Source: Bacteroidota bacterium
Lineage (GTDB): Bacteria > Bacteroidota > Bacteroidia > Bacteroidales > VadinHA17
Assembly (NCBI GenBank): GCA_021816545.1
Contig: JAKAXP010000003.1
Span: forward strand, 1 to 33,087
Length of the DNA: 33,087 bases
Direction: 5' to 3'
A program made the translations under genes and the position numbers. Shown here in pieces: positions 8,058 to 16,587 of this stretch. The notes under the pieces were generated by a model. That model saw only the letters and a program-made list of their open reading frames with translations, ran no database searches and had not been told where the DNA came from. Within the stretch, counting starts at the first letter, position 1. Each line of letters starts with the position of its first letter.

Positions 8058-9145
8058 GAAACAACGACAGACTGAGTGTAAAGCTGACGCTCGAGGACGG
8101 CACCGTCTACCGCGGATGGTCATTCGGCGCACCTGTGGCTGCAGCCGGCGAGGTGGTATTCAACACCGCCATGACCGGATACCCCGAGAGCCTGACAGAC
8201 CCCTCCTACAGGGGACAGATACTGTGCCTCACCTACCCGCTGGTGGGCAACTACGGTGCTCCCGGTAAAAGCGAACAGGATGACCTGTTTATGTTTTATG
8301 AATCATCAGGGGTGCATATTTCGGCCCTGATAGTCTCGGACTACTCCTTTGAGTACAGCCACTGGAACGCCATCGAAAGCCTTGACGAGTGGCTGCGAAG
8401 GAGCAATGTTCCAGGTATCTTCGGAATTGACACCCGTGCTCTTACAAAGAGAATCCGTGAAAAGGGGGCAATGCTGGGGAAAGTGGAGCCTGAAGGGATG
8501 ACCACAGAATTCTATGACCCGAACAAGGTCAACCTGGTGGCCGAGGTAGGCACCTCTGCCCGTAAGGTGTACGGCAACGGAAAGTACCGGATCCTGCTGG
8601 TCGACTGCGGGGTAAAGTTCAATATCATCCGCAACCTTCTGAAACGTGACACTACGATCATCAGGGTGCCATGGGATTATGACTATTCTGTTGAGGAATA
8701 TGACGGGCTGTTTCTTACAAACGGTCCCGGCGACCCTAAGATGTGCAGGACAGCCATTGACAATATAAGGAAGTCACTTGATGATGACAGGCCCATCTTT
8801 GGGATATGCCTCGGCAACCAGCTGATGGCTCTGGCGGCGGGAGCTGACACCTACAAGCTCCGTTACGGCCACCGCAGTCACAACCAGCCGGTGCAGATGG
8901 TAGGGACTGACAGGGCATACATCACTTCACAGAACCACGGCTTCGCAGTTAACAACAACACACTGCCCGCCGGCTGGGTGCCGTTGTTTGTCAACGTTAA
9001 CGACAACACGAACGAGGGGATGAAACATGTCTCAAAGCCCTTCTTCTCAACCCAGTTCCACCCCGAGGCATCCGGCGGACCGACGGATACCGATTTCCTG
9101 TTCGATCTCTTTATTGAGAATATTCAAAGGCAAGAGGCAATTTGA
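8054..9145 (+). CDS. carA: Carbamoyl-phosphate synthase small subunit (glutaminase)
   Basis: The 363-residue subunit hydrolyses glutamine and channels ammonia to CarB for carbamoyl phosphate, used in arginine and pyrimidine synthesis. The N-terminal CPSase small-chain domain includes GEVVFNTAMTGYPESLTDPSY and GIFGIDTRAL. The C-terminal class I glutaminase holds Cys252 in GICLGNQLMAL, and His336 and Glu338 in QFHPEASGGP, so the catalytic triad is complete. Start: GTG at 8054 overlaps the malY stop in the four bases GTGA, implying translational coupling. The last codons (RQEA) coincide with an AGGCAAG-type repeat, and a small hairpin spans the stop (9134-9150). carB is about 10 kb downstream rather than adjacent. 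Confidence 0.96.
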   Translation: MRNNDRLSVKLTLEDGTVYRGWSFGAPVAAAGEVVFNTAMTGYPESLTDPSYRGQILCLTYPLVGNYGAPGKSEQDDLFMFYESSGVHISALIVSDYSFEYSHWNAIESLDEWLRRSNVPGIFGIDTRALTKRIREKGAMLGKVEPEGMTTEFYDPNKVNLVAEVGTSARKVYGNGKYRILLVDCGVKFNIIRNLLKRDTTIIRVPWDYDYSVEEYDGLFLTNGPGDPKMCRTAIDNIRKSLDDDRPIFGICLGNQLMALAAGADTYKLRYGHRSHNQPVQMVGTDRAYITSQNHGFAVNNNTLPAGWVPLFVNVNDNTNEGMKHVSKPFFSTQFHPEASGGPTDTDFLFDLFIENIQRQEAI

Positions 9146-9150
9146 GCCTC
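9128..9150 (+). repeat. AGGCAAG repeat unit and hairpin at the carA 3' end
   Basis: AGGCAAG (9128-9134) is followed directly by AGGCAAT (9135-9141), the same 7-bp unit found after carB at 22381. GAGGC (9134-9138) and GCCTC (9146-9150) form a short stem enclosing the carA stop codon. There is no U-run after it, so a terminator role is doubtful. Confidence 0.5.
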
Positions 9151-9276
9151 TGACCCCGGAAGAGGGTCAATCCCGCCCAATGCAACCAGCAGGTCGGGAA
9201 GGCAACTGTGAGCCGGTAAAACAGATTTGATCCGCCGGAATAGTTCAAGGGTAGAAACAAGTTAAAAGGAAAGCAG

Positions 9277-10257
9277 ATGCGAATAATCAGGGCCGGGGAA
9301 ATAAGGCGGCATTATTCAATGAAGCAGGCAATTGATGCCATGGAGCGGGCATTCGCCTCGCTCTCATCAGACGAATGCCATATTCCTATGCGGGTAGTCA
9401 CAAGGCTCCCCGTCGGTGACCTGCTTATGCTTTATAAACCGGCCTTCGTTGAGAAGGACCGGAAGGTTACGGTTAAATTCATCACACAGCGTGAAAGAAA
9501 CGTAATCCCAGGGATCCCGGCTATCCAGGGCATTGTCATGGTAATGGATTCAGTTACCGGGGAGATTATTTCAATAATGGATGGCGATTACCTGACCGCA
9601 CTCCGGACCGGAGCTGCCAGCGGACTGGCAACCCGCCTTTTTGCCGGTAAAGATGCTCACACAATGGCTCTGTTCGGGTGTGGGGCACAGGGTAAAACCC
9701 AGGTTGAGGCAGTATTATGTGAGCGTCCCGTCAGGAAGATACTGATCTTTGAAAAAAACAGGGACCGAGCATTCCGGTTTATTGAGGAAATGAAGGGAGA
9801 AACATCTGCGGAATTGGTGTATTGTGAAGACACATCTCTCCTGAAAGAAGCCGATATTATCTGTACTGCCACCAACGCCACGGCACCTCTTTTCATGAGA
9901 GAGGATATTAAAAAGGGAGTGCATATAAACGCCATCGGATCCTTCCAGCCACACATGCAGGAACTTGATCCGCTGCTTGTCCGCGATGCAAGGGTTTTTA
10001 CCGACAGTACTGAACCATGCCTGAAGGAGAGCGGAGACCTGATAAAACCGATCCGGGAAGGAATCATCAGTGAAAATCATATTGCCGGTGAGATCGGCCA
10101 CGTTCTGCTTAAGCGAATTGAAGGCAGGAAGTCTGATGATCAGATCACCATTTTCAAGAGCGTGGGTGTGGCCATACAGGATTATATGGTGGCAACTGAT
10201 ATCTACTATCGCTCAGTCGAAAAAGGATTCGGAACTGAAATTAACCTTACGGATTAG
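9277..10257 (+). CDS. Ornithine cyclodeaminase/mu-crystallin family oxidoreductase
   Basis: The 326-residue enzyme belongs to the family that includes ornithine cyclodeaminase (ornithine to proline plus ammonia), archaeal alanine dehydrogenase and cyclic-imine reductases. Seen in sequence are Lys67 in VTVKF, Arg110 in LTALRTGAASGLATR (substrate carboxylate site), the Rossmann motif FGCGAQG (133-139) and the C-terminal TIFKSVGVAIQDYMVATDIY. The start ATG 9277 follows AAAGGAAAG. Family membership is certain. The specific reaction is not, because the residue pattern after the Rossmann domain (DSTEPCLKESGDL) is closer to the generic family than to Pseudomonas-type ornithine cyclodeaminase. Placement by arginine genes and a prolidase-like peptidase fits an ornithine/proline role only by context. 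Confidence 0.88.
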   Translation: MRIIRAGEIRRHYSMKQAIDAMERAFASLSSDECHIPMRVVTRLPVGDLLMLYKPAFVEKDRKVTVKFITQRERNVIPGIPAIQGIVMVMDSVTGEIISIMDGDYLTALRTGAASGLATRLFAGKDAHTMALFGCGAQGKTQVEAVLCERPVRKILIFEKNRDRAFRFIEEMKGETSAELVYCEDTSLLKEADIICTATNATAPLFMREDIKKGVHINAIGSFQPHMQELDPLLVRDARVFTDSTEPCLKESGDLIKPIREGIISENHIAGEIGHVLLKRIEGRKSDDQITIFKSVGVAIQDYMVATDIYYRSVEKGFGTEINLTD

Positions 10258-10298
10258 GTGACATTCACTGAATCCTGCCTACCTTTCAAAAATCAGGA

Positions 10299-11882
10299 AT
10301 GAAGAAACTGCCAGGCATATTCAATGACGTGATCGGCCCTGTGATGCGGGGACCTTCCAGTTCGCACACTGCGGCTTCATGGCGGATTGGCAGGATTGCG
10401 CTGGATATACTTAACGAACCGCTGAAGGCTGCACTGATAGAATTTGACCGTGAAGGAGCATGGGCCCCGAACTACCGCGAACAGGGCACCACAATGGGAT
10501 TTGACGGCGGGCTTTCAGGGCTTGATATCACCGATGAAATGATGAAGTCTGCTGAAAGGTATGCACTCCAGAAGGATATTATTATTGAATACCAGGTCAG
10601 CTCTTTCACGGCAGACCATCCCAACACGGTACGACTCACCCTCAGGGGAATCGCGGGAAAAACTGTGCAGATAATTGCTGTCTCATTGGGGGGAGGATCA
10701 TTTGAGATCAGGTCGGTCAACGGGTTTCCTGTCCGTTTAAATGGCGACCTGTTCGGACTGATGATATTCACTGCGGGCAAACCCGATATCAGTGAGGAGC
10801 TGAAGGGGGTGATTCCTTCAGGGATTGATTTTTCTTCACAGCGAAAGGGAGAAGTAATAAGTTATGAGTTCAAATCAGCTTATCCGTTTCCGGCTGAACT
10901 GATAGCCGGGCTTAAAAACCATCAGGGCATAAGTGACATTTCGGTTATAAATCCTATAATGCCGGTTATTGCGGGCAGGCAGACAGAGATGCCTTTTACA
11001 ACCATCCCGTCGCTCCTTGAATTTGCAAGGGATAGGAATGCAGACCTGGGAGAACTTGGTCTGATCTATGAAAAATGCATCAGCGGTTATCCTGAGGAGG
11101 AATTGAACCGCTTGATGAAGGAGATAATCAATATCATACACAACAGTATTAATACCGGTCTGAAGGGTACACATTATGAGGACCGGATTTTACCGCAGCA
11201 GTCTCACCTGATCAGGGAGGCAGAGGATCAAGGCAGAATAAGGGATTCTGTTGTCAACAGGATAATTGAGAATGTTTCGGCGCTGATGGAATCAAAAAGT
11301 GCCATGGAAGTTGTTGTAGCTGCTCCGACTGCAGGCTCATGCGGAACTGTCGGAGGTGCACTGAGAGCCGTCTATGATAACCTGGGCACCTCTGCCGGTA
11401 GATCGGAAAATTCCGCGGATGAGTTGGTTAAGGCATATTTTGCAGCAGGAATCGTTGGGGCCTACTTTGCCCAGGGACCAGGTTTCTCGGCCGAGGAACA
11501 TGGCTGCCAGGTTGAATGCGGGGCTGCCTCCGGAATGGCAGCTGCAGGAATCGTACAATTAATGGGTGGCACAGCAAGACAGGCCCTTGACGCCGCATCA
11601 ATGGCTATTCAAAACATGATCGGACTGATATGTGACCCGGTGGCTGACCGCGTTGAGGTTCCGTGCCTTGGGAAGAATATAAGCGCAGCTGTCAATGCCT
11701 ATGCTTCAGCAATCATGTCAGTCTCGGGATTCAATGCAGTAATTCCTCTTGACCAGGTAATCCAGACCGTATCGGAAGTGGGCAGATCAATGCCTTCGTG
11801 CGTAAAATGCACGGGTAAGGGCGGACTGGCTGCAACTGAAGCTGCACTGAACCTTAAAAACCGGCTGACGCAGAAAATTTAA
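10299..11882 (+). CDS. sdaA: L-serine ammonia-lyase, iron-sulfur, single chain
   Basis: The 527-residue enzyme deaminates L-serine to pyruvate using a [4Fe-4S] cluster. The N-terminal beta domain starts with the hallmark GPVMRGPSSSHTAASWRIG. The C-terminal alpha domain contains the active-site segment AAPTAGSCGTVGG. Its cysteine spacing matches the known cluster ligands: Cys403 (HGCQVECG), Cys445 (LICDPV) and Cys456 (VEVPC), that is gaps of 42 and 11 residues. Both domains are fused in the usual beta-alpha order. It starts 41 bp after the cyclodeaminase, probably in the same transcript. The gene name follows the E. coli paralogue and could equally be sdaB. Confidence 0.94.
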   Translation: MKKLPGIFNDVIGPVMRGPSSSHTAASWRIGRIALDILNEPLKAALIEFDREGAWAPNYREQGTTMGFDGGLSGLDITDEMMKSAERYALQKDIIIEYQVSSFTADHPNTVRLTLRGIAGKTVQIIAVSLGGGSFEIRSVNGFPVRLNGDLFGLMIFTAGKPDISEELKGVIPSGIDFSSQRKGEVISYEFKSAYPFPAELIAGLKNHQGISDISVINPIMPVIAGRQTEMPFTTIPSLLEFARDRNADLGELGLIYEKCISGYPEEELNRLMKEIINIIHNSINTGLKGTHYEDRILPQQSHLIREAEDQGRIRDSVVNRIIENVSALMESKSAMEVVVAAPTAGSCGTVGGALRAVYDNLGTSAGRSENSADELVKAYFAAGIVGAYFAQGPGFSAEEHGCQVECGAASGMAAAGIVQLMGGTARQALDAASMAIQNMIGLICDPVADRVEVPCLGKNISAAVNAYASAIMSVSGFNAVIPLDQVIQTVSEVGRSMPSCVKCTGKGGLAATEAALNLKNRLTQKI

Positions 11883-11910
11883 CATAAGTCAAACCTTAAA
11901 AACATAAACC

Positions 11911-13302
11911 ATGTTTAACAAAAATACCTACCGGGAAAGAAGACGCATTGTGAAGGAAAAAGTCGGTAAAGGATTAATCCTCCTGTTTGGAAATGATGAG
12001 TCGCCAATGAATTACACCGACAATACCTATCATTTCAGGCAGGACAGTACGTTCATCTATTATTTCGGAATACAGCAGCCCGGACTGGCAGCAGTTATTG
12101 ACATTGATAATAATACCGAAGTTGTTTTTGGGGATGAGTATACAGTTGAGGATTATGTCTGGAGGGGACCCCAGCCAACCATTGCCTCACTGGCTGAAAA
12201 ATGCGGGGTGGACAATGTGCGGCCGGCCGCGAGCCTTGCAGCAGTCCTTGACCAGGCTCAGCAAAAGAAGCAGACGATTCATTTTTTGCCGCTATACCGC
12301 CATGAGAATAAAATCAGGCTGTTCGAACTGCTTGGCATATTACCCAGGGAAATTCCCGGAGAATCTTCACTTGACCTTGTAAAGGCAGTTGTCAGCCAGC
12401 GCGAGATCAAGACAGAAGAGGAGATTATTCAGTTGCACCAGGCAGCAAGTGTGTCTGTTGACATGCATGTGGCTGCCATGAAATTTGCAAAACCGGGAAT
12501 GACCGAGGCGGAGGTAACTGCTGAAATCCACAGGGTTGCCATCGCTGCCGGGGGAAATCTTGCATTTCCGATCATCGCAACAATAAACGGACAAACACTC
12601 CACAATCATTACCATGGCAACACCCTTAAGGAGGGCGACCTCTTCCTGGTTGATGCCGGTTATGAAAATGAGATGTGTTATGCCGGCGATCTTTCAAGCA
12701 CCATTCCTGTAAGTAAAAAATTCACCCCGTTACAGAGGGAGATCTACCAGTTGTCTCTTGACGCTCACGAGGCTGCCATAGCTGCTGCACAGCTGAACAA
12801 GCCGTTCAGGAACGTGCACCTGGCAGCAACCAGGACGATTTTTGACGGGCTGAAGACGATGGGACTGACAAAGGGGAACACTGACGATGCCCTTGAGGCT
12901 GGAGCACACGCCCTGTTCTTCCCGTGCGGAACCGGCCATATGATGGGACTGGATGTACATGACATGGAAGACCTGGGAGAAGTGTGGGTCGGTTACGACG
13001 GACAGCCGAAGAGCACTCAGTTCGGTCTGAAGTCACTGCGCCTGGCAAAACCGCTGAAACCCGGTCATGTTTATACAATTGAGCCAGGGATCTATTTTAT
13101 CCCTGAGTTAATGGATCTGTGGAAAAGTCAGAACAGATTCAACGAGTTCATCAACTGGGATGAGGTTTACAAGTTCCGTAATTTCGGCGGAGTAAGGAAT
13201 GAAGAGGATTTTGTGATGACTGAAAATGGAGCGTTATTGCTTGGCAAACCAAAGCCCAAAACAATTGATGAGATTGAAGCAATCCGCGGTGATGCTCTTT
13301 AG
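11911..13302 (+). CDS. pepP: Xaa-Pro aminopeptidase (M24B metallopeptidase)
   Basis: The 463-residue enzyme releases N-terminal residues ahead of proline. An AMP_N domain (about 1-130) precedes the pita-bread metallopeptidase domain. All five dinuclear metal ligands are present: Asp248 (LVDAG), Asp260 (YAGDLSS), His343 (GTGHMMG), Glu391 (YTIEPGIYF) and Glu431 (RNEEDFVM). There is no signal peptide, so it is cytoplasmic. It starts 28 bp after the serine ammonia-lyase. Its TAG stop overlaps the stop codon of convergent argH (shared TTAG at 13299-13302), leaving no room for a terminator between them. Confidence 0.94.
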   Translation: MFNKNTYRERRRIVKEKVGKGLILLFGNDESPMNYTDNTYHFRQDSTFIYYFGIQQPGLAAVIDIDNNTEVVFGDEYTVEDYVWRGPQPTIASLAEKCGVDNVRPAASLAAVLDQAQQKKQTIHFLPLYRHENKIRLFELLGILPREIPGESSLDLVKAVVSQREIKTEEEIIQLHQAASVSVDMHVAAMKFAKPGMTEAEVTAEIHRVAIAAGGNLAFPIIATINGQTLHNHYHGNTLKEGDLFLVDAGYENEMCYAGDLSSTIPVSKKFTPLQREIYQLSLDAHEAAIAAAQLNKPFRNVHLAATRTIFDGLKTMGLTKGNTDDALEAGAHALFFPCGTGHMMGLDVHDMEDLGEVWVGYDGQPKSTQFGLKSLRLAKPLKPGHVYTIEPGIYFIPELMDLWKSQNRFNEFINWDEVYKFRNFGGVRNEEDFVMTENGALLLGKPKPKTIDEIEAIRGDAL

Positions 13303-14735
13303 CTGATTTCCCTGCACAACTCCCGGGGAGAAGTGCCTGGTTTGAAGGATTCCATCAGGTCACTCAGCCGTGCTCTTATCAGATCGGTACCGGTGTTTCC
13401 AATGCTCCCGGTATGAGTATATTCTGCCCGGGAGGGGATGGAGAATGCACCCGATCCTGCCTTTTTTGCAACCTCGCGATAGGCGGTCCTGAAGGGTACC
13501 CCTTCACGCACCATGCGGTTTGCCTCCTCTACCGAGAAGATATCATTGTACCGGGGATCAACTAAAATATCCTTCCTCACCACCAATCCTTCAAGCGCGG
13601 CATGTATCACGTGCACCAGTCCGGTTATGCTTTCAAATGCATCAAACAACACTGCCTTCAGCTCCTGGAAATCGCGGTTATAGCCCGGAGGCAGTCCTGC
13701 AGTCATCAGCGCCACCTCGCCGGGAACGGCCTGTAACCTGTTGCAGCGGGCCCTGACAAGCTCAAACAGGTCGGGGTTTTTTTTCTGCGGCATGATTGAT
13801 GAACCGGTGGTAAGATCATCCTTCAATGACACAAAGCCGTAACCTGGTGACAAAAACAATATCACATCTGATGCAAATCTCCCGAGGGTGTTTGCAACAG
13901 ATGCGATGGCGCCTGTTACCTGTCGTTCGGTACAGCCGCGGCTCATCTGGGCATAGGGTGAAGTGACTATCAGCCTGTTAAACCTCAGCAGTCTGGCTGT
14001 GAGCTCCCTGTCAACCGGCAGCGAGGTGCCGTAGCCTGCGGCCGTACCAAGGGGTGAGGCATCGGCAAGCGCGGCCGCACCGGCCAGCACATGAAGGTCA
14101 TCGCAGAGGCTCTCGGCATATGACGCAAACCATAGTCCGAAGGATGTCACCATGGCTGCCTGCATATGCGTGAATCCGGGCATCAGGTCATCACAGTGCT
14201 TCTCACTCAGATCCAGGAAGGAATCTGCAATTGACTTCAGATCACGTGCAAGCAGGAACGACGAGTGCCTGATGTACAGGTGAAGGTCCGTAAGTACCTG
14301 GTCGTTCCTGGAGCGACCGGTATGCAGCTTTCCTGCTGCTGCCACAGCTATCTGGCTACCCGGGTGACCGTCAGGTTTTGTACCACCGGGTTCTTTGCCT
14401 GTTTCACCCCCCGGGTGGCCCGCAACCGGAGAGTTTCCTGCTGCCTCCGCTGCTATCTCAACGAGGCGGATCTCAACCCATGAATGGATATCCTCATACT
14501 CCTTCCCGACAGAGAACCCCTCCTGTTCCACCTCATCAAGGAGCCGGGTCAGGCCGGCGAGAAGACTCTCCTTCTCACCGGCCGTTATCAGCCCGCACTG
14601 CTCAAGCATGACTGCATGAGCAATTGACCCCACTATGTCATACGGAGCGAGTTTCGCATCATAAGGCCTGTCACTGTCACAGGTGAAGCTTATCAGCGAC
14701 TCCCTCGTCCTGCCTCCCTTATCCCACAAGTGCAT
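13299..14735 (-). CDS. argH: Argininosuccinate lyase
   Basis: The 478-residue enzyme cleaves argininosuccinate to arginine and fumarate, the last step of arginine synthesis. Family landmarks are MHLWDKGGRT at the start, EDIHSWVEIRL, the active-site loop HTGRSRNDQVLTDL (about 138-151), MPGFTHMQ and the flexible signature loop GSSIMPQKKNPD. Odd feature: between VEIRLVEI (to residue 94) and GKLHTGRSRND (from 135) there are about 40 residues rich in Gly, Pro and Ala, where the family has only a few. The reading frame and downstream motifs are intact, so this is an insertion rather than a frameshift. Its start overlaps the argG stop by 17 bp, and it is the last gene of the argR-argG-argH operon. 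Confidence 0.94.
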   Translation of the reverse strand: MHLWDKGGRTRESLISFTCDSDRPYDAKLAPYDIVGSIAHAVMLEQCGLITAGEKESLLAGLTRLLDEVEQEGFSVGKEYEDIHSWVEIRLVEIAAEAAGNSPVAGHPGGETGKEPGGTKPDGHPGSQIAVAAAGKLHTGRSRNDQVLTDLHLYIRHSSFLLARDLKSIADSFLDLSEKHCDDLMPGFTHMQAAMVTSFGLWFASYAESLCDDLHVLAGAAALADASPLGTAAGYGTSLPVDRELTARLLRFNRLIVTSPYAQMSRGCTERQVTGAIASVANTLGRFASDVILFLSPGYGFVSLKDDLTTGSSIMPQKKNPDLFELVRARCNRLQAVPGEVALMTAGLPPGYNRDFQELKAVLFDAFESITGLVHVIHAALEGLVVRKDILVDPRYNDIFSVEEANRMVREGVPFRTAYREVAKKAGSGAFSIPSRAEYTHTGSIGNTGTDLIRARLSDLMESFKPGTSPRELCREIS

Positions 14736-15972
14736 CTTCCGTCACTTTCTTTTTGTTTGCCTCCATGATAGCATGGTGAGCCATCAGACGGATGGCGTTG
14801 ATACGGATGAAACCGAGGCTGTCAGCCTGGTTGAAACCTCCCTCGATGTCCATGCTTGACAACTCCTTATTATATAATGAAGAGGGTGACTCGCGACCTT
14901 CGATGATGATGTTTCCCTTGTAAAGGATCATGTGCACCACCCCGTCAATCACCTCCTGGCTCTTGTCCATTGACGCCTTCAGGAACTCCATCTCTGGTGA
15001 GAACCAGAAGCCGTTGTACACCAACTCAGCAAATACCGGGGCAAGCATGTTGCGCAGACGCATAACCTCACGGTCCATTGCAATACCTTCAATGTCCTTG
15101 TGTGCGGCATAGAGGATGGTTGCCCCGGGAGTCTCATATATTCCCCTTGATTTGATCCCCACGAACCTGTTCTCAACCATGTCAAGCAGGCCGATGCCAT
15201 TGTCACCGCCAAGCTTGTTCAGGTAGGTGAAGAGCTCCAGCGGATCACTGTAGCTTTTACCGTCATCCTTGTTGGTCACATTGACCGGTATCCCGTCTTT
15301 GAAAGTGATTGAAATATGCGTCTCCTTATCCGGTGCATCCATCGGCATCACCATCTTCTGGAGGATTTCCCTCCCTGCGAAGTACAGCGGATCCTCAAGG
15401 ATGCCCGCCTCGTGACTGATATGCATCAGGTTGTCATCCTCACTGTAGGGTTTTGAAATCGAAGCCTTGACCGGGATGCGATGGCCGGCAGCATACCTGA
15501 TCATATCCGACCTGCCCTGGAACTGTGAGAGAAACTCGGCATCCTTCCAGGGAGAGATCACCTTGATATCAGGCTTAAGGGCATAATAGGCAAGCTCGAA
15601 CCGCACCTGGTCATTACCTTTTCCCGTTGCACCATGGGCGACGTAATCTGCCTCATATTCTATGGCAGCCTCAATCTGTTTCTTCGCGATAAGCGGACGT
15701 GCAAGCGCTGTACCCAGGAGATAACGGTCCTCATAAACTGCGTTTGCCTTTACAGCCTGGAAGATATAATCTGTGACGAATTCCCTTTTCAGGTCTTCAA
15801 TTATGACTGACGAGGCTCCAATTGCCAGTGCCTTTTCGCGAACCGCTTCAAAATCGTCATTCTGCCCCACGTCAGCCACATAGGCTATGACTTCGTATCC
15901 TTTGTTGATGAGCCATTTGAGAATCACAGAGGTATCAAGACCTCCGGAATAAGCAAGCATTACTTTTTTCAT
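14719..15972 (-). CDS. argG: Argininosuccinate synthase
   Basis: The 417-residue enzyme joins citrulline and aspartate with ATP. It has the N-type ATP pyrophosphatase P-loop AYSGGLDTS at residues 7-15. Family segments are YLLGTALARPLIAKKQ, VAHGATGKGNDQVRFELAYYAL, SISKPYSEDDNLMHISHEAG and GIKSRGIYETPGATIL. It starts at ATG 15972, 21 bp after argR, and overlaps argH by 17 bp. It is somewhat longer than the usual 400 residues, with the extra length near the C-terminus. Co-transcribed with argR, so presumably controlled by the operator at 16447-16485. Confidence 0.96.
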   Translation of the reverse strand: MKKVMLAYSGGLDTSVILKWLINKGYEVIAYVADVGQNDDFEAVREKALAIGASSVIIEDLKREFVTDYIFQAVKANAVYEDRYLLGTALARPLIAKKQIEAAIEYEADYVAHGATGKGNDQVRFELAYYALKPDIKVISPWKDAEFLSQFQGRSDMIRYAAGHRIPVKASISKPYSEDDNLMHISHEAGILEDPLYFAGREILQKMVMPMDAPDKETHISITFKDGIPVNVTNKDDGKSYSDPLELFTYLNKLGGDNGIGLLDMVENRFVGIKSRGIYETPGATILYAAHKDIEGIAMDREVMRLRNMLAPVFAELVYNGFWFSPEMEFLKASMDKSQEVIDGVVHMILYKGNIIIEGRESPSSLYNKELSSMDIEGGFNQADSLGFIRINAIRLMAHHAIMEANKKKVTEDALVG

Positions 15973-15993
15973 TATGTTATTCTGTTATTTGAT

Positions 15994-16446
15994 TTATGAC
16001 TGGAAAATTGTGCTGAGGCACTCTTCAACTGCCTCATTGCTGATGTTGTCACGGGGAATCAGCAGGATTGTGTCATCACCGGCAACTGTACCGGCTATTT
16101 CGTAACGGCCTGCACGGTCAATCCTGATAGCGACTGCCGGAGCGAAGCCCGGAAGGGTCTTTATGAGCAGCAATCCTCTTGCCCATGTTATGCCGGTGAT
16201 TGCTGCAGTGTCACTACCGGGCAGGGAATCAGCCGCCTCCTCCCTTCCTGAAGGGAGAAAATAGCGGTACCCTCCGCTGCCGTCGAATCCCCTGCTGATG
16301 CCAATCTGCCTTAAATCGCGGGAGAGTGTCGCCTGCGTACACTTCATCCCTGTGCCCTCCATCATCCTGAGCAGCTCCTCCTGTGATCCTATCACATTCT
16401 CCCTGACAAGCTTCTCTATAAGTGCCAGCCGTGTTGCCCTGTTCAT
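15994..16446 (-). CDS. argR: Arginine repressor ArgR
   Basis: The 150-residue transcription factor has the ArgR winged-helix domain at the N-terminus, with the recognition helix around CTQATLSRDLRQIGISR. The C-terminal trimerisation and arginine-binding domain has the GDDTILLIPRD motif, whose paired aspartates bind the arginine side chain in characterised ArgR proteins. Length is typical. It is first in the argR-argG-argH operon, and its own promoter is covered by two ARG-box-like sites, so autoregulation is likely. Confidence 0.95.
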   Translation of the reverse strand: MNRATRLALIEKLVRENVIGSQEELLRMMEGTGMKCTQATLSRDLRQIGISRGFDGSGGYRYFLPSGREEAADSLPGSDTAAITGITWARGLLLIKTLPGFAPAVAIRIDRAGRYEIAGTVAGDDTILLIPRDNISNEAVEECLSTIFQS

Positions 16447-16485
16447 AATGTATTTTTATTCATTTAGAGTGCAAATTTATACATT
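16447..16485 (-). promoter_or_regulatory. Tandem ARG-box operator overlapping the argR promoter
   Basis: On the minus strand AATGAATAAAAATACATT (16464-16447) matches the E. coli ARG-box consensus WNTGAATWWWWATTCANW at 17 of 18 positions. A second, weaker box, AATGTATAAATTTGCACT (16485-16468), matches 11 of 14 core positions. The boxes are separated by 3 bp, 21 bp centre to centre, the spacing used by ArgR hexamers in Enterobacteria. A perfect Bacteroidota -7 element TAAATTTG (16479-16472) lies inside the second box. Bound ArgR would therefore cover the promoter and the start of the transcript. That ArgR binds here is inference. Confidence 0.75.
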
Positions 16486-16522
16486 ATTTGCAATCTTTAT
16501 CCAGGGCCGGGAATTTTTATGC

Positions 16523-16556
16523 AAAAAAAAGGCGCTCACGAATTCTGTGAGACGCC
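16523..16556 (-). terminator. Rho-independent terminator of the PEGA gene pair
   Basis: The stem GGCG-CTCAC (16531-16539) pairs with GTGAG-A-CGCC (16547-16556) with one bulged A and a 7-nt loop. On the minus strand it is followed by eight U (A-run 16523-16530). It lies 31 bp past the stop of the PEGA gene at 16588 and before the argR promoter, so it insulates the arg operon. Confidence 0.8.
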
Positions 16557-16587
16557 CTTTGTTGAAATTGAGGAGTCAGGCAGGTGC

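Noticed and set aside
9146..9276. Cobalamin-riboswitch-like string (GGCAACTGTGAGCC) upstream of the cyclodeaminase
   Set aside because: Only the small AACTGTGA hairpin resembles the B12 element. The order of conserved blocks is wrong, the B12-box-like segment is absent, the gap is too short, and no B12 gene follows.
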